Assembly: GCF_024300625.1 (NCBI RefSeq)
Contig: NZ_CP101322.1
Span: 2,617,992 to 2,681,991, forward strand
Direction of reading: 5' to 3'
Length of the DNA stretch: 64,000 bases
Origin: Halovivax gelatinilyticus
Lineage (GTDB): Archaea; Halobacteriota; Halobacteria; Halobacteriales; Natrialbaceae
The notes beneath the pieces are model-generated. The model searched no databases, was not told the origin of the DNA, and saw only the letters and a program-made list of their open reading frames with translations. Shown here piece after piece: positions 35,020-44,273 of the stretch (within the stretch, counting starts at the first letter, position 1; every line of letters starts with the position of its first letter). Both the position numbers and the translations under genes were made by a program.

Positions 35020-36149
35020 GCAATCACCCCGGCGTCAACGAGGACGGCGACGATGATCGCCGTCAACAGCAGGTTCGCAAACGAAAGGACCAACAGTCCC
35101 TTCCAGCCGATTTCGATCAACTGGTCGATTCTCACCCGCGGCATCGCAGAGCGCAGCCACTGGGTGAGGAAGAACACGCCCCAGATCTTCACGAGGAACC
35201 AGAACAATCCAAGCCATTCGGGGCCTGGACCGGCCGGTCCGCCGAGGAAGATGGTCGCGATGATCGCCCCGCCGAGGAAGATGTGGATGAACTCGCCGAG
35301 GTAGATCAACACGAAGTTGACCGAGGAGTACTCGGTCTGGTAGCCGGCGACGATCTCGGTCGGCGCCTCGGGCGTGTCGAACGGGTTGCGCCCGACTTCG
35401 GCGAAGTTCGCGATCAGAAACAGCACGAACGCGAACGGATTGACGAGGGCGTACCAGGCCGGAATATCGAGGCCGATACCGGGTATCGTCGCGAGCGTGT
35501 TCTCCGTCTGTACGGCGACGATCTCCCCCATCTGGAGCGTTCCGGCGAAGATGACCACCGACATCCCGGTGACGATCAGCGGAATCTCGTAGGCGATGTT
35601 CTGGGCGACCGCGCGCAGTCCCCCGAGCATCGAGTACTTGTTCGCCGAGGCGTAGCCGGCCATCACGAGCCCGAGACTGGTGATGCTCGCGACGGCGAAG
35701 ACGAACACGAGCCCGACTTCGGGGTCGGCCAGGTGGATGCCGCTTCCCATCGGGATGACGGCGAAGCCCAGCAGCGCCGTACTTGCGATGATGATCGGCG
35801 CGATGTCGTAGGCCGGTCGATCGACGTTCTCGGGGACGATGTTCTCCTTCGAGAGCAGTCTGACCGCGTCGGGGATGATGATCCCGACTCCGCCCGGGCC
35901 GATCTGGTTGACCGCGATCCGGTCGGTGAACGCGGCGGTGATCTTGCGCTTGGCCCACGGACCGGCGAGTGCGGTCATCGCCAGCATCAGATTCCCGATC
36001 AGAAACGCGGCCAGAAACGCGGCGAACAACTCGCCGGCGAGGCCGAACTCGCCGAGACCCGTGAGGTCGGCGACCCGCTCGGGTAACAAGATCGTCCCGT
36101 CGTCCGCTTGCATCGGCGTGAGCGTCGCCCCTGTCTCTCCGGACGCCAT
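35016..36149 (-). CDS. nuoH: NADH dehydrogenase-like complex subunit H
   Basis: A 377-residue membrane subunit that forms the quinone-binding chamber with B and D. It has about eight helices. RIAVNQIGPGGVGI-like residues follow the first helix, and the characteristic ERxPFDxPEAxxELVAGYxTEY motif is present as RNPFDTPEAPTEIVAGYQTEYSS. The C-terminus WLRSAMPRVRIDQLIEIGWK is also conserved. The start at 36149 directly abuts the stop of nuoCD. Confidence 0.97.
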   Translation of the reverse strand: MASGETGATLTPMQADDGTILLPERVADLTGLGEFGLAGELFAAFLAAFLIGNLMLAMTALAGPWAKRKITAAFTDRIAVNQIGPGGVGIIIPDAVRLLSKENIVPENVDRPAYDIAPIIIASTALLGFAVIPMGSGIHLADPEVGLVFVFAVASITSLGLVMAGYASANKYSMLGGLRAVAQNIAYEIPLIVTGMSVVIFAGTLQMGEIVAVQTENTLATIPGIGLDIPAWYALVNPFAFVLFLIANFAEVGRNPFDTPEAPTEIVAGYQTEYSSVNFVLIYLGEFIHIFLGGAIIATIFLGGPAGPGPEWLGLFWFLVKIWGVFFLTQWLRSAMPRVRIDQLIEIGWKGLLVLSFANLLLTAIIVAVLVDAGVIA

Positions 36150-37823
36150 CTATCGGTCCACCTCCCCGAGGACGATGTCGAGGCTGCCGAGCGAGGCGAT
36201 CAGGTCCGGGATGAACTCGCCCTGGACCATCACCTCTAACGCCGAGAGGTTGTGGAAACACGGACTCCGGATCTTAAAGCGTGCGGGTTTCTGCGAGCCG
36301 TCCGAGCGGATGTAGATGCCGAGTTCGCCCTTGGCTCCCTCGACGGCACGGTAGGTTTCGGTGTCGGCGTCCGGCTTGAGCGTTCGCGGCACGTTCGACT
36401 GTATCTCGCGGTCGTCTTCCGGCCACTCTTCTAAGAGATCGACACACTGTTCGATGATCTTCGCCGACTCCTCGACCTCTTGCATCCGACAGAGGACGCG
36501 GCTGTAGTTGTCACAGCCGTCCATCGTCACGACGTCCCAGTCGAGTTCCGGGTAATAGCCGTAGGGGTCGTCACGCCTGAGGTCGTAATCGATCCCCGAT
36601 CCGCGCGCGACGGGCCCGGTACAGCCGTACTGTTTGGCGTCCTCGGGTGTGAGGATGCCCGTATCGACGCAGCGAATCTGGAAAATTTCGTTCGTGACGA
36701 GCAAATCCTCGTACTCGTCGAGTTTTGCCGGCAGTTCGTCCAGGAAGTCACGGGTCTTCGTGAAGAACTCTTCGCGGGGTTCCGGGAGGTCCCAGGCGAC
36801 GCCGCCGAGTCGGAAGTAGTTGAACATCAATCGCTGACCCGTGAGGTCCTCCAGAATGTCCTGGACGACTTCGCGGTCGCGAAAGGCGTACTGGAAGACC
36901 GCGGTGAAGTCACCGAAGACGTCCAGCGCGAACGTTCCGAGCGCGAGCATGTGACTCGCGATCCGACAGAGTTCGGCCCCCATCGTCCGCAGCACCTGCG
37001 CGTACTCGGGGACCTCGAGATCCGCGAGGTCCTCTGCCGCGCGCGCGTACGCCCACTCGTTCAGCAGACCGGCCGAGACGTAGTCCCAGCGGTCCGGGTA
37101 GGGCATGATCTGGTGGCGGTAATTGCCCTGTTGGCACATCTGCTCTTCACAGCGGTGGAGATAGCCGATGTCCGGGTCGACGTCGATGACTTGCTCGCCG
37201 TCGAGCACCGCCTTGACGTGGAGCACGCCGTGAGTCGCCGGGTGGTGTGGACCGACGTTCAAGAACATCGTGTCGCTTTCGGCGTCGCGTTCGTCGGCCT
37301 GGATCGGGTTCTCGTGTTCGGCGAAGCGGACGATCTGTGGCTTGTCCTGATCGTAATCGAGCGAGAGCGGGTGGCCCTGCCAGGTTTCTGGGAGCAGGAT
37401 CCGCCGCGGATCGGGGTGGCCCTCGTAGTCGATGCCGACGAGGTCGAACGCCTCGCGCTCGTGCCAGTCGGCCGTCCGGAAGACCGGTTCGGCCGACTGA
37501 CTGACCGGCTCGTCGACCGACGTCGGAACGACGATCGAGACCTCCTGGGTCGGGTCGGCGTAGGATTTCAGGTGGTAAATCGACTCGTACCGATCGGCGT
37601 ACTGCTGGGCGGTCAGACACGAGCAGTGATCGAAGTCGAGTTCGTCGCGCAGATCCGAGAGGACGCGCTGGACGTCGTCCGGTCGGACGACGAACCCGGG
37701 CGCGTTCAGGTGGTCGTCGCGACCGATCGCCCGCTCGCCGAGGACCGATTCGATGTCGGCTTCGGTCACGTCGTTGCCGACGGTCGAGACGTCGACCGAG
37801 GGGACTTCTTCGCCCGTGCTCAT
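36150..37823 (-). CDS. nuoCD: NADH dehydrogenase-like complex subunits C and D, fused
   Basis: A 557-residue fusion. Residues 1-170 are subunit C, with the signature [30 protein letters not shown]. From about 185 to the end is subunit D, with [44 protein letters not shown] and the final LGEVDR. The [NiFe]-hydrogenase Cys ligands from which D derives are not at the expected places, so no NiFe site is formed. This fused form is common in haloarchaea and in E. coli. Confidence 0.96.
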   Translation of the reverse strand: MSTGEEVPSVDVSTVGNDVTEADIESVLGERAIGRDDHLNAPGFVVRPDDVQRVLSDLRDELDFDHCSCLTAQQYADRYESIYHLKSYADPTQEVSIVVPTSVDEPVSQSAEPVFRTADWHEREAFDLVGIDYEGHPDPRRILLPETWQGHPLSLDYDQDKPQIVRFAEHENPIQADERDAESDTMFLNVGPHHPATHGVLHVKAVLDGEQVIDVDPDIGYLHRCEEQMCQQGNYRHQIMPYPDRWDYVSAGLLNEWAYARAAEDLADLEVPEYAQVLRTMGAELCRIASHMLALGTFALDVFGDFTAVFQYAFRDREVVQDILEDLTGQRLMFNYFRLGGVAWDLPEPREEFFTKTRDFLDELPAKLDEYEDLLVTNEIFQIRCVDTGILTPEDAKQYGCTGPVARGSGIDYDLRRDDPYGYYPELDWDVVTMDGCDNYSRVLCRMQEVEESAKIIEQCVDLLEEWPEDDREIQSNVPRTLKPDADTETYRAVEGAKGELGIYIRSDGSQKPARFKIRSPCFHNLSALEVMVQGEFIPDLIASLGSLDIVLGEVDR

Positions 37824-38545
37824 GGTGAATCAGCCCAGTTGTAGCGCATGACGAGGTCGTCCTCGTCGATCTGGTCTGCGAGTTTCTGTACGAGTTCGTC
37901 CTGTGGCAGGTCGCCGAACTCCTCGAGTTCGTACGGTTTGACCGTCACCGGCGAGGATTCGCCGTGTTTGATCCGCTCTTGCAGCTTGAGGATGCCGTAG
38001 ATCAGCGCCTCGGGTCGTGGCGGACAGCCCGGGACGTGGATGTCGACGGGGATGATCTCCTCTGCACCCTTGACGACGTTGTAGCCTTCCTGGAACGGGC
38101 CGCCGGAGATCGTACACGAGCCCATGCCGACGACGAACTTGGGTTCGGGCATCTGATCGTAGACGCGCTTCATGCGCGGGCCGAACTTCGAGACGATCGT
38201 TCCGGGGACGATGATGACGTCCGCCTGTCGGGGCGACGCTCGGGGAACGCCGGCGCCGAAGCGATCCAGGTCGTGCTTGATCGCGTACGTGTGGATCATC
38301 TCGATGCTACAGCAGGCGATGCCGAACTGCAGCATGAACATCGAGTTGCCGCGGACCCAGTTCATGAACTGGTCGAACTTCGTGAGGATGAACGGCGTCG
38401 AGCCGAAGGCCTCGCGGAGTTTCGAGTTCATCCGGTCGTCCGGACCGGGGCCCATTCTGGCCTCCTGGGTGGTTCTCGTGGGGGCCGTGCTGTCGTAGAT
38501 CTCCTGTCGGGGTTCACCCGACGTCGGTTGTGGTTCGTTGCTCAT
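37820..38545 (-). CDS. nuoB: NADH dehydrogenase-like complex subunit B
   Basis: A 241-residue subunit with the terminal [4Fe-4S] cluster N2 that reduces quinone. The ligands are in [12 protein letters not shown] (two adjacent Cys, near residue 77), [13 protein letters not shown] and [17 protein letters not shown]. An N-terminal extension of about 45 residues precedes the conserved core ([17 protein letters not shown]). Four-base overlaps join it to nuoA and nuoCD. Confidence 0.97.
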   Translation of the reverse strand: MSNEPQPTSGEPRQEIYDSTAPTRTTQEARMGPGPDDRMNSKLREAFGSTPFILTKFDQFMNWVRGNSMFMLQFGIACCSIEMIHTYAIKHDLDRFGAGVPRASPRQADVIIVPGTIVSKFGPRMKRVYDQMPEPKFVVGMGSCTISGGPFQEGYNVVKGAEEIIPVDIHVPGCPPRPEALIYGILKLQERIKHGESSPVTVKPYELEEFGDLPQDELVQKLADQIDEDDLVMRYNWADSP

Positions 38546-38946
38546 TTACGATCGACCTCGGACGTGACGCGGCTCGTTCGTGTCCACTGGACGGCTCCGT
38601 TGCGCCAGGCCCACGCGAGTCCGACCAGGAGGATCGCGACGAAGGCGAGCATCGGGGCCAGTGCCTCGATGGCGCCGTATTCGTCGAGTGCATCCGTGTA
38701 GACGACTGCCCATGGGAACAGCAGCGCCGTTTCGATGTCGAAGACGAGAAAGAGAAGCGCGACCATGTAGTACTGGATGTTAAAGCGGATGCGTGTCCCT
38801 CCTGTCGGGATCTCGCCACTCTCGTAGGTGGCGCGTTTGCTCGTTTCGGGAACGCTCGGCCGTAGCAGGTACGAGAGGGCCATCATCCCGATGGGGATGG
38901 CCACCGCCACGAACGCGAGTGCCCCGATCGCTATCCAATCGTTCAT
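38542..38946 (-). CDS. nuoA: NADH dehydrogenase-like complex subunit A
   Basis: A 134-residue three-helix subunit and first gene of the operon. It shows the typical core YESGEIPTGGTRIRFNIQYYMVALLFLVFDIETALLFPWAV, the loop that closes the quinone site. The ATG at 38946 is supported by a TATA box CTTATATGG (38984-38976); the longer frame up to 39327 runs into AT-rich, non-coding sequence. Confidence 0.96.
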   Translation of the reverse strand: MNDWIAIGALAFVAVAIPIGMMALSYLLRPSVPETSKRATYESGEIPTGGTRIRFNIQYYMVALLFLVFDIETALLFPWAVVYTDALDEYGAIEALAPMLAFVAILLVGLAWAWRNGAVQWTRTSRVTSEVDRK

Positions 38947-38975
38947 CTCGGTAACGTGCGGGGGTTCGAAACGCA

Positions 38976-38985
38976 CCCATATAAG
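38976..38985 (-). promoter_or_regulatory. Promoter of the nuo operon
   Basis: On the minus strand CCTTATATGG lies about 33 bases before the nuoA start, giving a leader of only a few bases. It is the sole clear promoter I see for the eleven tightly joined genes. The boundary between GC-rich operon and AT-rich island lies just behind it. Confidence 0.65.
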
Positions 38986-39603
38986 GGTTGATTCTTCGAA
39001 TTTCGGGTACGCAGGCCCCAGGGAGGCTGGTTCGTTGAAGATGCATGTGGTCGCTGGGTATGGACGTGAATATTGGGGCGGAAATTCAGAGGTAAGAGAC
39101 CGTTTGCGTATCCGGCTGATTGCATCGAAGTACGAGGATGACGAATTCGTCAAAAAACCACGGCAATCACCGCTGAAATGGTTGATATCGAATCCATTGA
39201 TTGTCCACATATCGTTGCGACGCGTGTTCAGACGATCGACTGCACGATCTACGACGGTTTGAGTTACTTGACGAGCGTCGCGCGTTTTGGTCTGCGATAA
39301 ACCCGTCGCTGTTGGCTCGGCTGTCACCGGCGGTTGCCGCTCAAATGTACCCGAAATCTGCGGTGCCGGTGTCCCTCAGATGGACTTTCACGAGGCGACG
39401 GATTCGCAAATGATCTCGCCTGAGAATTCTGTCTCGAATTGCTGGCGGGCTGCAATCAAGAATTGCAGCTCTGTTCGGACAACGAGCTTAGCGTCGTCTT
39501 GGCGACCGATCTGCTGGCGATCCAGCTTGGTAACTGTTTTCGAACAGCAATTGAAACAGAATTCTGTCCTTTACATAGCTGAATGAACTTCTCTGGGAGG
39601 AAG
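38986..39603. other. Non-coding stretch between nuoA and the small membrane-protein gene
   Basis: About 600 bases of mixed, slightly AT-rich sequence without a credible ORF: the open frames have no protein-like composition. Two small structures can be seen: CTGCAAT-CAAGA-ATTGCAG (39450-39468), a perfect 7-base stem, and the palindrome ACAGAATTCTGT (39556-39567). They could be terminators or remnants of an insertion element. I recognise no transposase. Confidence 0.45.
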
Positions 39604-39807
39604 TTACCTCTCTTCCTCGCGCGTTGAACGTCTTTTCACTAACAAATAGTACTCTTTGACAACTGCGTACACCGTTACTAGTAACCCTAGCCATAATACG
39701 AAAAACCAGGTTCCTTCGGCGTACGGAGCGATCTCGTTTAGTATGAGGTTGATCCCTGCGAATAGTGTTATCTGTATACCTAGTATACTGAGTAAGACTC
39801 TTTCCAT
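39604..39807 (-). CDS. Small two-helix membrane protein
   Basis: A 67-residue protein with two hydrophobic helices (about residues 3-25 and 33-52) and a basic and acidic end (VKRRSTREEER). A TATA-like run GTATTTTAGTAT (39837-39826 on the minus strand) lies about 26 bases before the ATG, supporting a leaderless gene. Base composition is AT-rich like the rest of the island. No family is recognised. Confidence 0.6.
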   Translation of the reverse strand: MERVLLSILGIQITLFAGINLILNEIAPYAEGTWFFVLWLGLLVTVYAVVKEYYLLVKRRSTREEER

Positions 39808-40076
39808 GATTGGTATACGGATATTATACTAAAATACGTTACGAGAAAAATGTACTGTGTCTATTTTTTTGATGTTTCATGACCGCTCCCGAACCAGCGA
39901 CGAATAACTGCTCGGATTATACAGAATCAAACCTATTATAATAATACCATTATAAACTAGTCAGTGGGTATGACCTCCGAACAGAGCCATTTTCCGTGGT
40001 TACGTTCCTATTACCACGGAGACGTTCCACAGTCTAGGTCATAGGCAAACCATTTGTTGTCTCGGTGGCTATTAAC

Positions 40077-41231
40077 TCAACGCCCGCCCAATCGAAGTCC
40101 CCATCGAAGATCAGCATCAACTTCTAGTATTCTCGTTGAACCCCCACAGTTATCGTTGTATTTTGCCACGGATCCTATTTCGAATTCAGAACTATACTTT
40201 GCGGAAGGACCACTTGAAGACATTACTTCCCATTCATGATGCGTTTTCGCGTCCAACGATGTAGTTCGATCCGTTATTCCCGATTTATCCATCTCTATGC
40301 CGGTGGAATATCCGAGCGAAAGATTTGGATTCTGATCCAAGTCTAAGCCGATCGACGCACTGCGGGATTTCGTCACGTCTTCTATCGTTTGTACCGGATC
40401 GAGGCCGACCAGCATGGTTGGGCCACTGAATCCATTCCCTGGCTGGTCCCAGTCGTGATGGATGTCGGCTTCACGGTTGCGCCATCCGGTATGGACGGTA
40501 TTGCTGGCACAGTAATCATCGTGTCCATCGAGACAGTGCTCTCTGCCTGATTCCAATCGTACCTTCGTCCGGGCAGCAATTCGTTCGTCATCCCACGATC
40601 TTCTGATTCTGTTGTGAAATATGACCGCACCTGGTCTGATGTCTCCCCCGAATCCCGTACTTGCTTCTTTTGGCGCCTCCCAGTGGACGTAGTCATTCGC
40701 GGTACTGTCCCAATCGCCCCAATCAATATCCCAATCTTGCGGTGTGGGTTCATCCGAACTCTGTATTGAATTCGAGATGGACTTCGCATCATCTAAGTAT
40801 TGATCAGCTTTGGCACGGAGTCTATCCGTTGTCTCGGTCGATTCATCACTCGTCACTTCCGAACCGCCTGTGTGACCACCGGATACGATGTATTGTTCTT
40901 GGATCGTGCTGTTGTCACCGCTCTCACTCATCAAAATATTGTACCCGAGTATTCGATCGTTCTCGAACGTCGTTAAATCTAGGTACACTTTCGTTTCGCT
41001 ATTTGAACGGGTAGCGGATTGTTTCGCAAAGTCCTCACGTAGCTCTCCGATGGCATCTTCATCAATCGGTTTTTCAATCGATCCTCGCAGCAAATCGTAC
41101 TTATCGGATCTAGTCTCACCATTTCGTATTGCACTCGTCGTTGGAAGTACCGAGAAGGCTCCGATCGCTCCAGCAGCTTGTAACACTGCTCTTCGACCGT
41201 TGCCTCTCCATTTTCCTTCTTCCATGCCCAT
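40077..41231 (-). CDS. Large Tat-exported protein of unknown function (AT-rich island)
   Basis: A 384-residue protein. The N-terminus NGRRAVLQAAGAIGAFSVLP is a twin-arginine signal without a lipobox, so it is released or remains at the surface. The first 150 residues of the mature part are acidic and partly helical. The second half is beta-rich, with alternating polar and small residues (SASIGLDLDQNPNLSLGYST), a possible Cys pair (REHCLDGHDDYC) and a further Cys (DNCGG). The TATA box TTATAT (41253-41248) fits a leaderless start at the second ATG (41225) better than at 41231. No family is recognised. The beta-strand pattern faintly recalls pore-forming toxins, a guess only. Confidence 0.68.
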   Translation of the reverse strand: MGMEEGKWRGNGRRAVLQAAGAIGAFSVLPTTSAIRNGETRSDKYDLLRGSIEKPIDEDAIGELREDFAKQSATRSNSETKVYLDLTTFENDRILGYNILMSESGDNSTIQEQYIVSGGHTGGSEVTSDESTETTDRLRAKADQYLDDAKSISNSIQSSDEPTPQDWDIDWGDWDSTANDYVHWEAPKEASTGFGGDIRPGAVIFHNRIRRSWDDERIAARTKVRLESGREHCLDGHDDYCASNTVHTGWRNREADIHHDWDQPGNGFSGPTMLVGLDPVQTIEDVTKSRSASIGLDLDQNPNLSLGYSTGIEMDKSGITDRTTSLDAKTHHEWEVMSSSGPSAKYSSEFEIGSVAKYNDNCGGSTRILEVDADLRWGLRLGGR

Positions 41232-41638
41232 ATATTATAGCGATAGAATATAAGCCCATTTGAGAGAATTTAGTAGTAACACTAATATTAAATATTTATC
41301 ATATTAGATGGTGCGGGGGTGATATCTGGCATATTCAACCAAAATCCAAATATAATCATTGAGTCTATCCTGAATTATCCTTCTTCCCTAATTTTCAAAA
41401 TTTTGCCTCGACTGAATAGTGCGAGCGAAATAATGCCGGGTCGGTAGGCTGATGCCTAACCGAAGTTTGGTGGTCGACCAGAGATACCATCTCGATATAA
41501 TGAAGGGATGGTTCCGGAAATCGCCTCATATCGTGGGTATGCGCTCACCAGCTACGACGTGAGTGTCAGATCGTCGTCGTCGATCGAACGAGTGGTCGGG
41601 CGCCATCGCCAGCACAGAAACTACCTGCCACTCATCGA
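41232..41638. other. Non-coding stretch at the right edge of the second AT-rich island
   Basis: About 400 bases. The part up to 41400 is strongly AT-rich and holds the promoter of the Tat-exported protein gene. A TAGGC-TGAT-GCCTA stem is at 41444-41457. GC content rises gradually from about 41500. I see no gene, no repeat of a neighbouring gene end, and no integrase. Confidence 0.45.
41248..41253 (-). promoter_or_regulatory. TATA box of the Tat-exported protein gene
   Basis: On the minus strand GCTTATATTC contains TTATAT at 41253-41248, about 25 bases before the ATG at 41225. A second AT-rich run (TATAATATATG, 41240-41230) overlaps the first ATG. Confidence 0.5.
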
Positions 41639-42421
41639 TCAGATATCCCGACGCGTAAACGCCACGACGGCGATCGCCACGAGCACGGCGAAGACGATCA
41701 GCAACACTGCCGCGTCACCGTAGGCGTACTCCTCGTGGACGAGGATCTCCGTCTCCTCGTAGTATCGACTCGGTGTGAGCGCACCGACCCACTCCAGATC
41801 TTCGTTGATCCGCGAGAAGGCGTCGATCAACCAGAGAACGAACACGACCGTGATCGCCGCCGCCCGAGCGCTTCTCACGTGGCCGGCGACCGCCGAGATG
41901 GCGAGTCCGATCGTCCCGCAGACGAGCAGGTACGGGATCGAGAGGAGGTGGACCATCGCGAGCGCGACCGGGTCGATCGACTCGCCGATCACCAGCGCGC
42001 CGACGTAGACGACGACCGGAACGGCGACGTTCAGGACGACGATCGGCACCCACAGCGACGCCACCTTCTGGAGGACGACCGACTCCCGCGAGACCGGGTT
42101 CGAGAGCGTGAGGTCCATCCGCCGGGACCGCACGTCGGCCGCGATCAACCCTGCCCCGACGTACGCGAAGTAGATCGCGAGCAGGACGACCCAGAAGAAC
42201 GAGTAGACCTCCGCGGCGATGAAGCCCTCGATGGTGTCGAGGGCGTCGATCCCGAACATCTCGAAGAAGAAGTCCGGAAAGCCTTCCATGAGCTCGTCGA
42301 TCTCCTCCTCGATGCCGGGAAACATCGAGAAGTACATCGCGGACAGCAGGGCGAAGACGACGACGAGCGCCACCGAGCCGCGGACGCGCTTTCGCGATTC
42401 GAGGCGGAGGATGGCCGTCAT
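41639..42421 (-). CDS. ABC-2 type permease, second paralogue
   Basis: A 260-residue permease with six helices that ends in a short ITxxTRRDI-type tail. It shares with the preceding paralogue the conserved cytoplasmic stretch MDLTLSNPVSRESVVLQK near the middle, the start TAILRLES, and similar spacing throughout. The two probably form a heterodimer with the ATPase upstream. The start at 42421 is the ATG that aligns with the paralogue; the longer frame to 42481 is not needed. It lies 84 bases after the first permease gene. Confidence 0.88.
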   Translation of the reverse strand: MTAILRLESRKRVRGSVALVVVFALLSAMYFSMFPGIEEEIDELMEGFPDFFFEMFGIDALDTIEGFIAAEVYSFFWVVLLAIYFAYVGAGLIAADVRSRRMDLTLSNPVSRESVVLQKVASLWVPIVVLNVAVPVVVYVGALVIGESIDPVALAMVHLLSIPYLLVCGTIGLAISAVAGHVRSARAAAITVVFVLWLIDAFSRINEDLEWVGALTPSRYYEETEILVHEEYAYGDAAVLLIVFAVLVAIAVVAFTRRDI

Positions 42422-42505
42422 CGAGACCCCTCCGCGTTCCCCGGTCGGTCGGCGACGGTTCGTCTCCGGGCGCGGTCGCATCGCGGAACGTACGGGTCGT
42501 CCATC

Positions 42506-43288
42506 TCAGAGATCCCTCCGGACGAAGATTGCGGTTGCGACGGCCACGAGCGCGAGAAACGCCGCGAGGAGGATTCCCGCGTCGCCGTAGGCATACTCGT
42601 CGTGGACGAAGATCGCCGACGAGTCGTAGTAGTACGCGGGACTGACGTAGCCAACCCACTCGTAGTCGGGCGACATTTCGGCGATCCCTTCGATTAACCA
42701 GAGGAGAAACACCACTCCGATCGCTCCGAGCTGGGCGGTCTCGACGCGATCGATGGCGACCGAGAACACCAGGCCGATCCCGGCACAGACGAGTAGGTAC
42801 GGGACCGAGAGGAGGTGAGCCACCGTGAGGACGAGCGGATCGATCGATTCGCCGAGAACGCCGACCCCGGCGAGAACAATGGCGATCATGCCCGCGTTCA
42901 GGACGACCAGCGGGAGCCACATCGCCCCGATCTTCTGGAGGACGACCGACTCGCGGGAGACCGGATTCGAGAGCGTCAGATCCATCCGTCGCTCGCCGAC
43001 CTCTCGCGAGATCGTTCCGGCGCTAACGTAGGCAAAGAAGATACCGCCGAAGAGAACCCAGAGGAGCGGATACGCGTAGCCGGCGACGAAGCCCTCTATC
43101 GTGTGGATCTCTTCGAATCCCAGAAACGCCTGCAGAACCGGCGGCATCGCCTCATCGAGAACGTCCGCTTCGTCGGCGAAGCCGGGAAACGCGGCGAACA
43201 GGAACCCCGCGACGAGGGCGAACAGTCCGACCAGCAGGGCCGACGGGCGCAGGAGCCGAACCGACTCGAGCCGGAGGATCGCGTACAT
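42506..43288 (-). CDS. ABC-2 type permease, first paralogue
   Basis: A 260-residue six-helix permease. It begins YAILRLESVRLLRPSALLVG, has an extracellular loop with DEADVLDEAMPP, and carries the same MDLTLSNPVSRESVVLQK block as the next gene. The two arose by tandem duplication. The start codon shares one base with the stop of the ATPase gene (TAATG), so the two are translated together. Confidence 0.88.
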   Translation of the reverse strand: MYAILRLESVRLLRPSALLVGLFALVAGFLFAAFPGFADEADVLDEAMPPVLQAFLGFEEIHTIEGFVAGYAYPLLWVLFGGIFFAYVSAGTISREVGERRMDLTLSNPVSRESVVLQKIGAMWLPLVVLNAGMIAIVLAGVGVLGESIDPLVLTVAHLLSVPYLLVCAGIGLVFSVAIDRVETAQLGAIGVVFLLWLIEGIAEMSPDYEWVGYVSPAYYYDSSAIFVHDEYAYGDAGILLAAFLALVAVATAIFVRRDL

Positions 43289-44205
43289 TACGCCTCCGTG
43301 GTGATATCGTCCTCGCGGTCGTCGACCGTTCCGTTCCCGTAGTAGTGCTTGAAGATATCGTCGAGCTGTGGGTTAGCGATCTCGATGTCGGCGACGTCGT
43401 ACTCGGTCAGGTGCGAGAGCAGCGCGTTGTACTCGCCGGTGTAGGTGAACTGGATCGAACGGTCGACGATCTCGACGTCGATCATCGACGGCGTGGTGAA
43501 CGCCGCTTCGTCGAGCGGCTCGTTCAGAAGGATCCTGACGTCTTTTCCACCCTGTTCGATGAGGGTGTCGATGTCCTCTAAGGCGACCAGTTCGCCGTCC
43601 CTGATAATACCCACCCGGTCGCATATCCGCTGGACTTCGCTCAGGACGTGCGAAGAGAAGAAGATCGTCGTCCCGGCGTCGCGTTCCGCCTCGAGGAAGT
43701 GATGCAACCGGTCCTGCTTCAACGGGTCGAGGCCGGAGGTGGGCTCGTCCATGATGACCAGATCCGGATCGTGCATGAACGCGTTGACGATGCCGAGCAT
43801 CTTCTTGTTCCCGTGGGAGTACTCCTCGATCTTCCGGTCTAACGGGGGGTGAAACAGCTCGAGCATCTCCTCGCGTCGGTCGTCACCCCGCATCCGGGCG
43901 AAGTGGTCGAGCACCGCTCGGCCCGTCAGTCGCTCTTCGAACCCGAGATCATCCGGCAGGTAGCCGATCCGGGCTTTCGTCTCGACGAGCGCCCGTCGGT
44001 CTCGGATGTCCGTCCCGAGAACTGTCGCGGAGCCGTCCGTGGGTTTGATGAGCCCCAGAAGCAGCCGTATCGTCGTCGTCTTCCCAGCGCCGTTCGGCCC
44101 CAGGTAGCCGAAGATCTCGCCCTCGTCGACGGCGAACGTCACGTCGTCGTTCGCGCGTACGTCTCCGTAGTGTTTGCTGAGCCCGTCCAGCTCGATAACT
44201 CCCAT
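43288..44205 (-). CDS. ABC-2 type transporter ATP-binding protein
   Basis: A 305-residue ATPase of the CcmA/NatA type. Walker A is GPNGAGKTTT (about residues 35-44), the signature region reads EEYSHGNKKMLG (a G-N-K variant of LSGGQ), and Walker B is DLVIMDEPTSGLDPLKQD. Its C-terminal 85 residues form the extra domain typical of exporters with two permeases. The ATG at 44205 begins GVIELDGLSKHYG, a standard start. Three-gene operon with the two permeases. Confidence 0.92.
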   Translation of the reverse strand: MGVIELDGLSKHYGDVRANDDVTFAVDEGEIFGYLGPNGAGKTTTIRLLLGLIKPTDGSATVLGTDIRDRRALVETKARIGYLPDDLGFEERLTGRAVLDHFARMRGDDRREEMLELFHPPLDRKIEEYSHGNKKMLGIVNAFMHDPDLVIMDEPTSGLDPLKQDRLHHFLEAERDAGTTIFFSSHVLSEVQRICDRVGIIRDGELVALEDIDTLIEQGGKDVRILLNEPLDEAAFTTPSMIDVEIVDRSIQFTYTGEYNALLSHLTEYDVADIEIANPQLDDIFKHYYGNGTVDDREDDITTEA

Positions 44206-44273
44206 GGCGACGGTTTCGCGGGCTGATACGAAAAAAGCAGGTGGTGATTCCACCGGGTAAACCGCCGAAGACG

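Noticed and set aside
28956-38500. Many long plus-strand ORFs opposite the nuo operon
   Set aside because: They are highly charged antisense shadows of membrane-protein genes, and the nuo genes are unmistakable.
38947-39327. Extended NuoA start giving 261 residues
   Set aside because: The extra 127 residues come from AT-rich intergenic DNA and include the TATA box of the operon.
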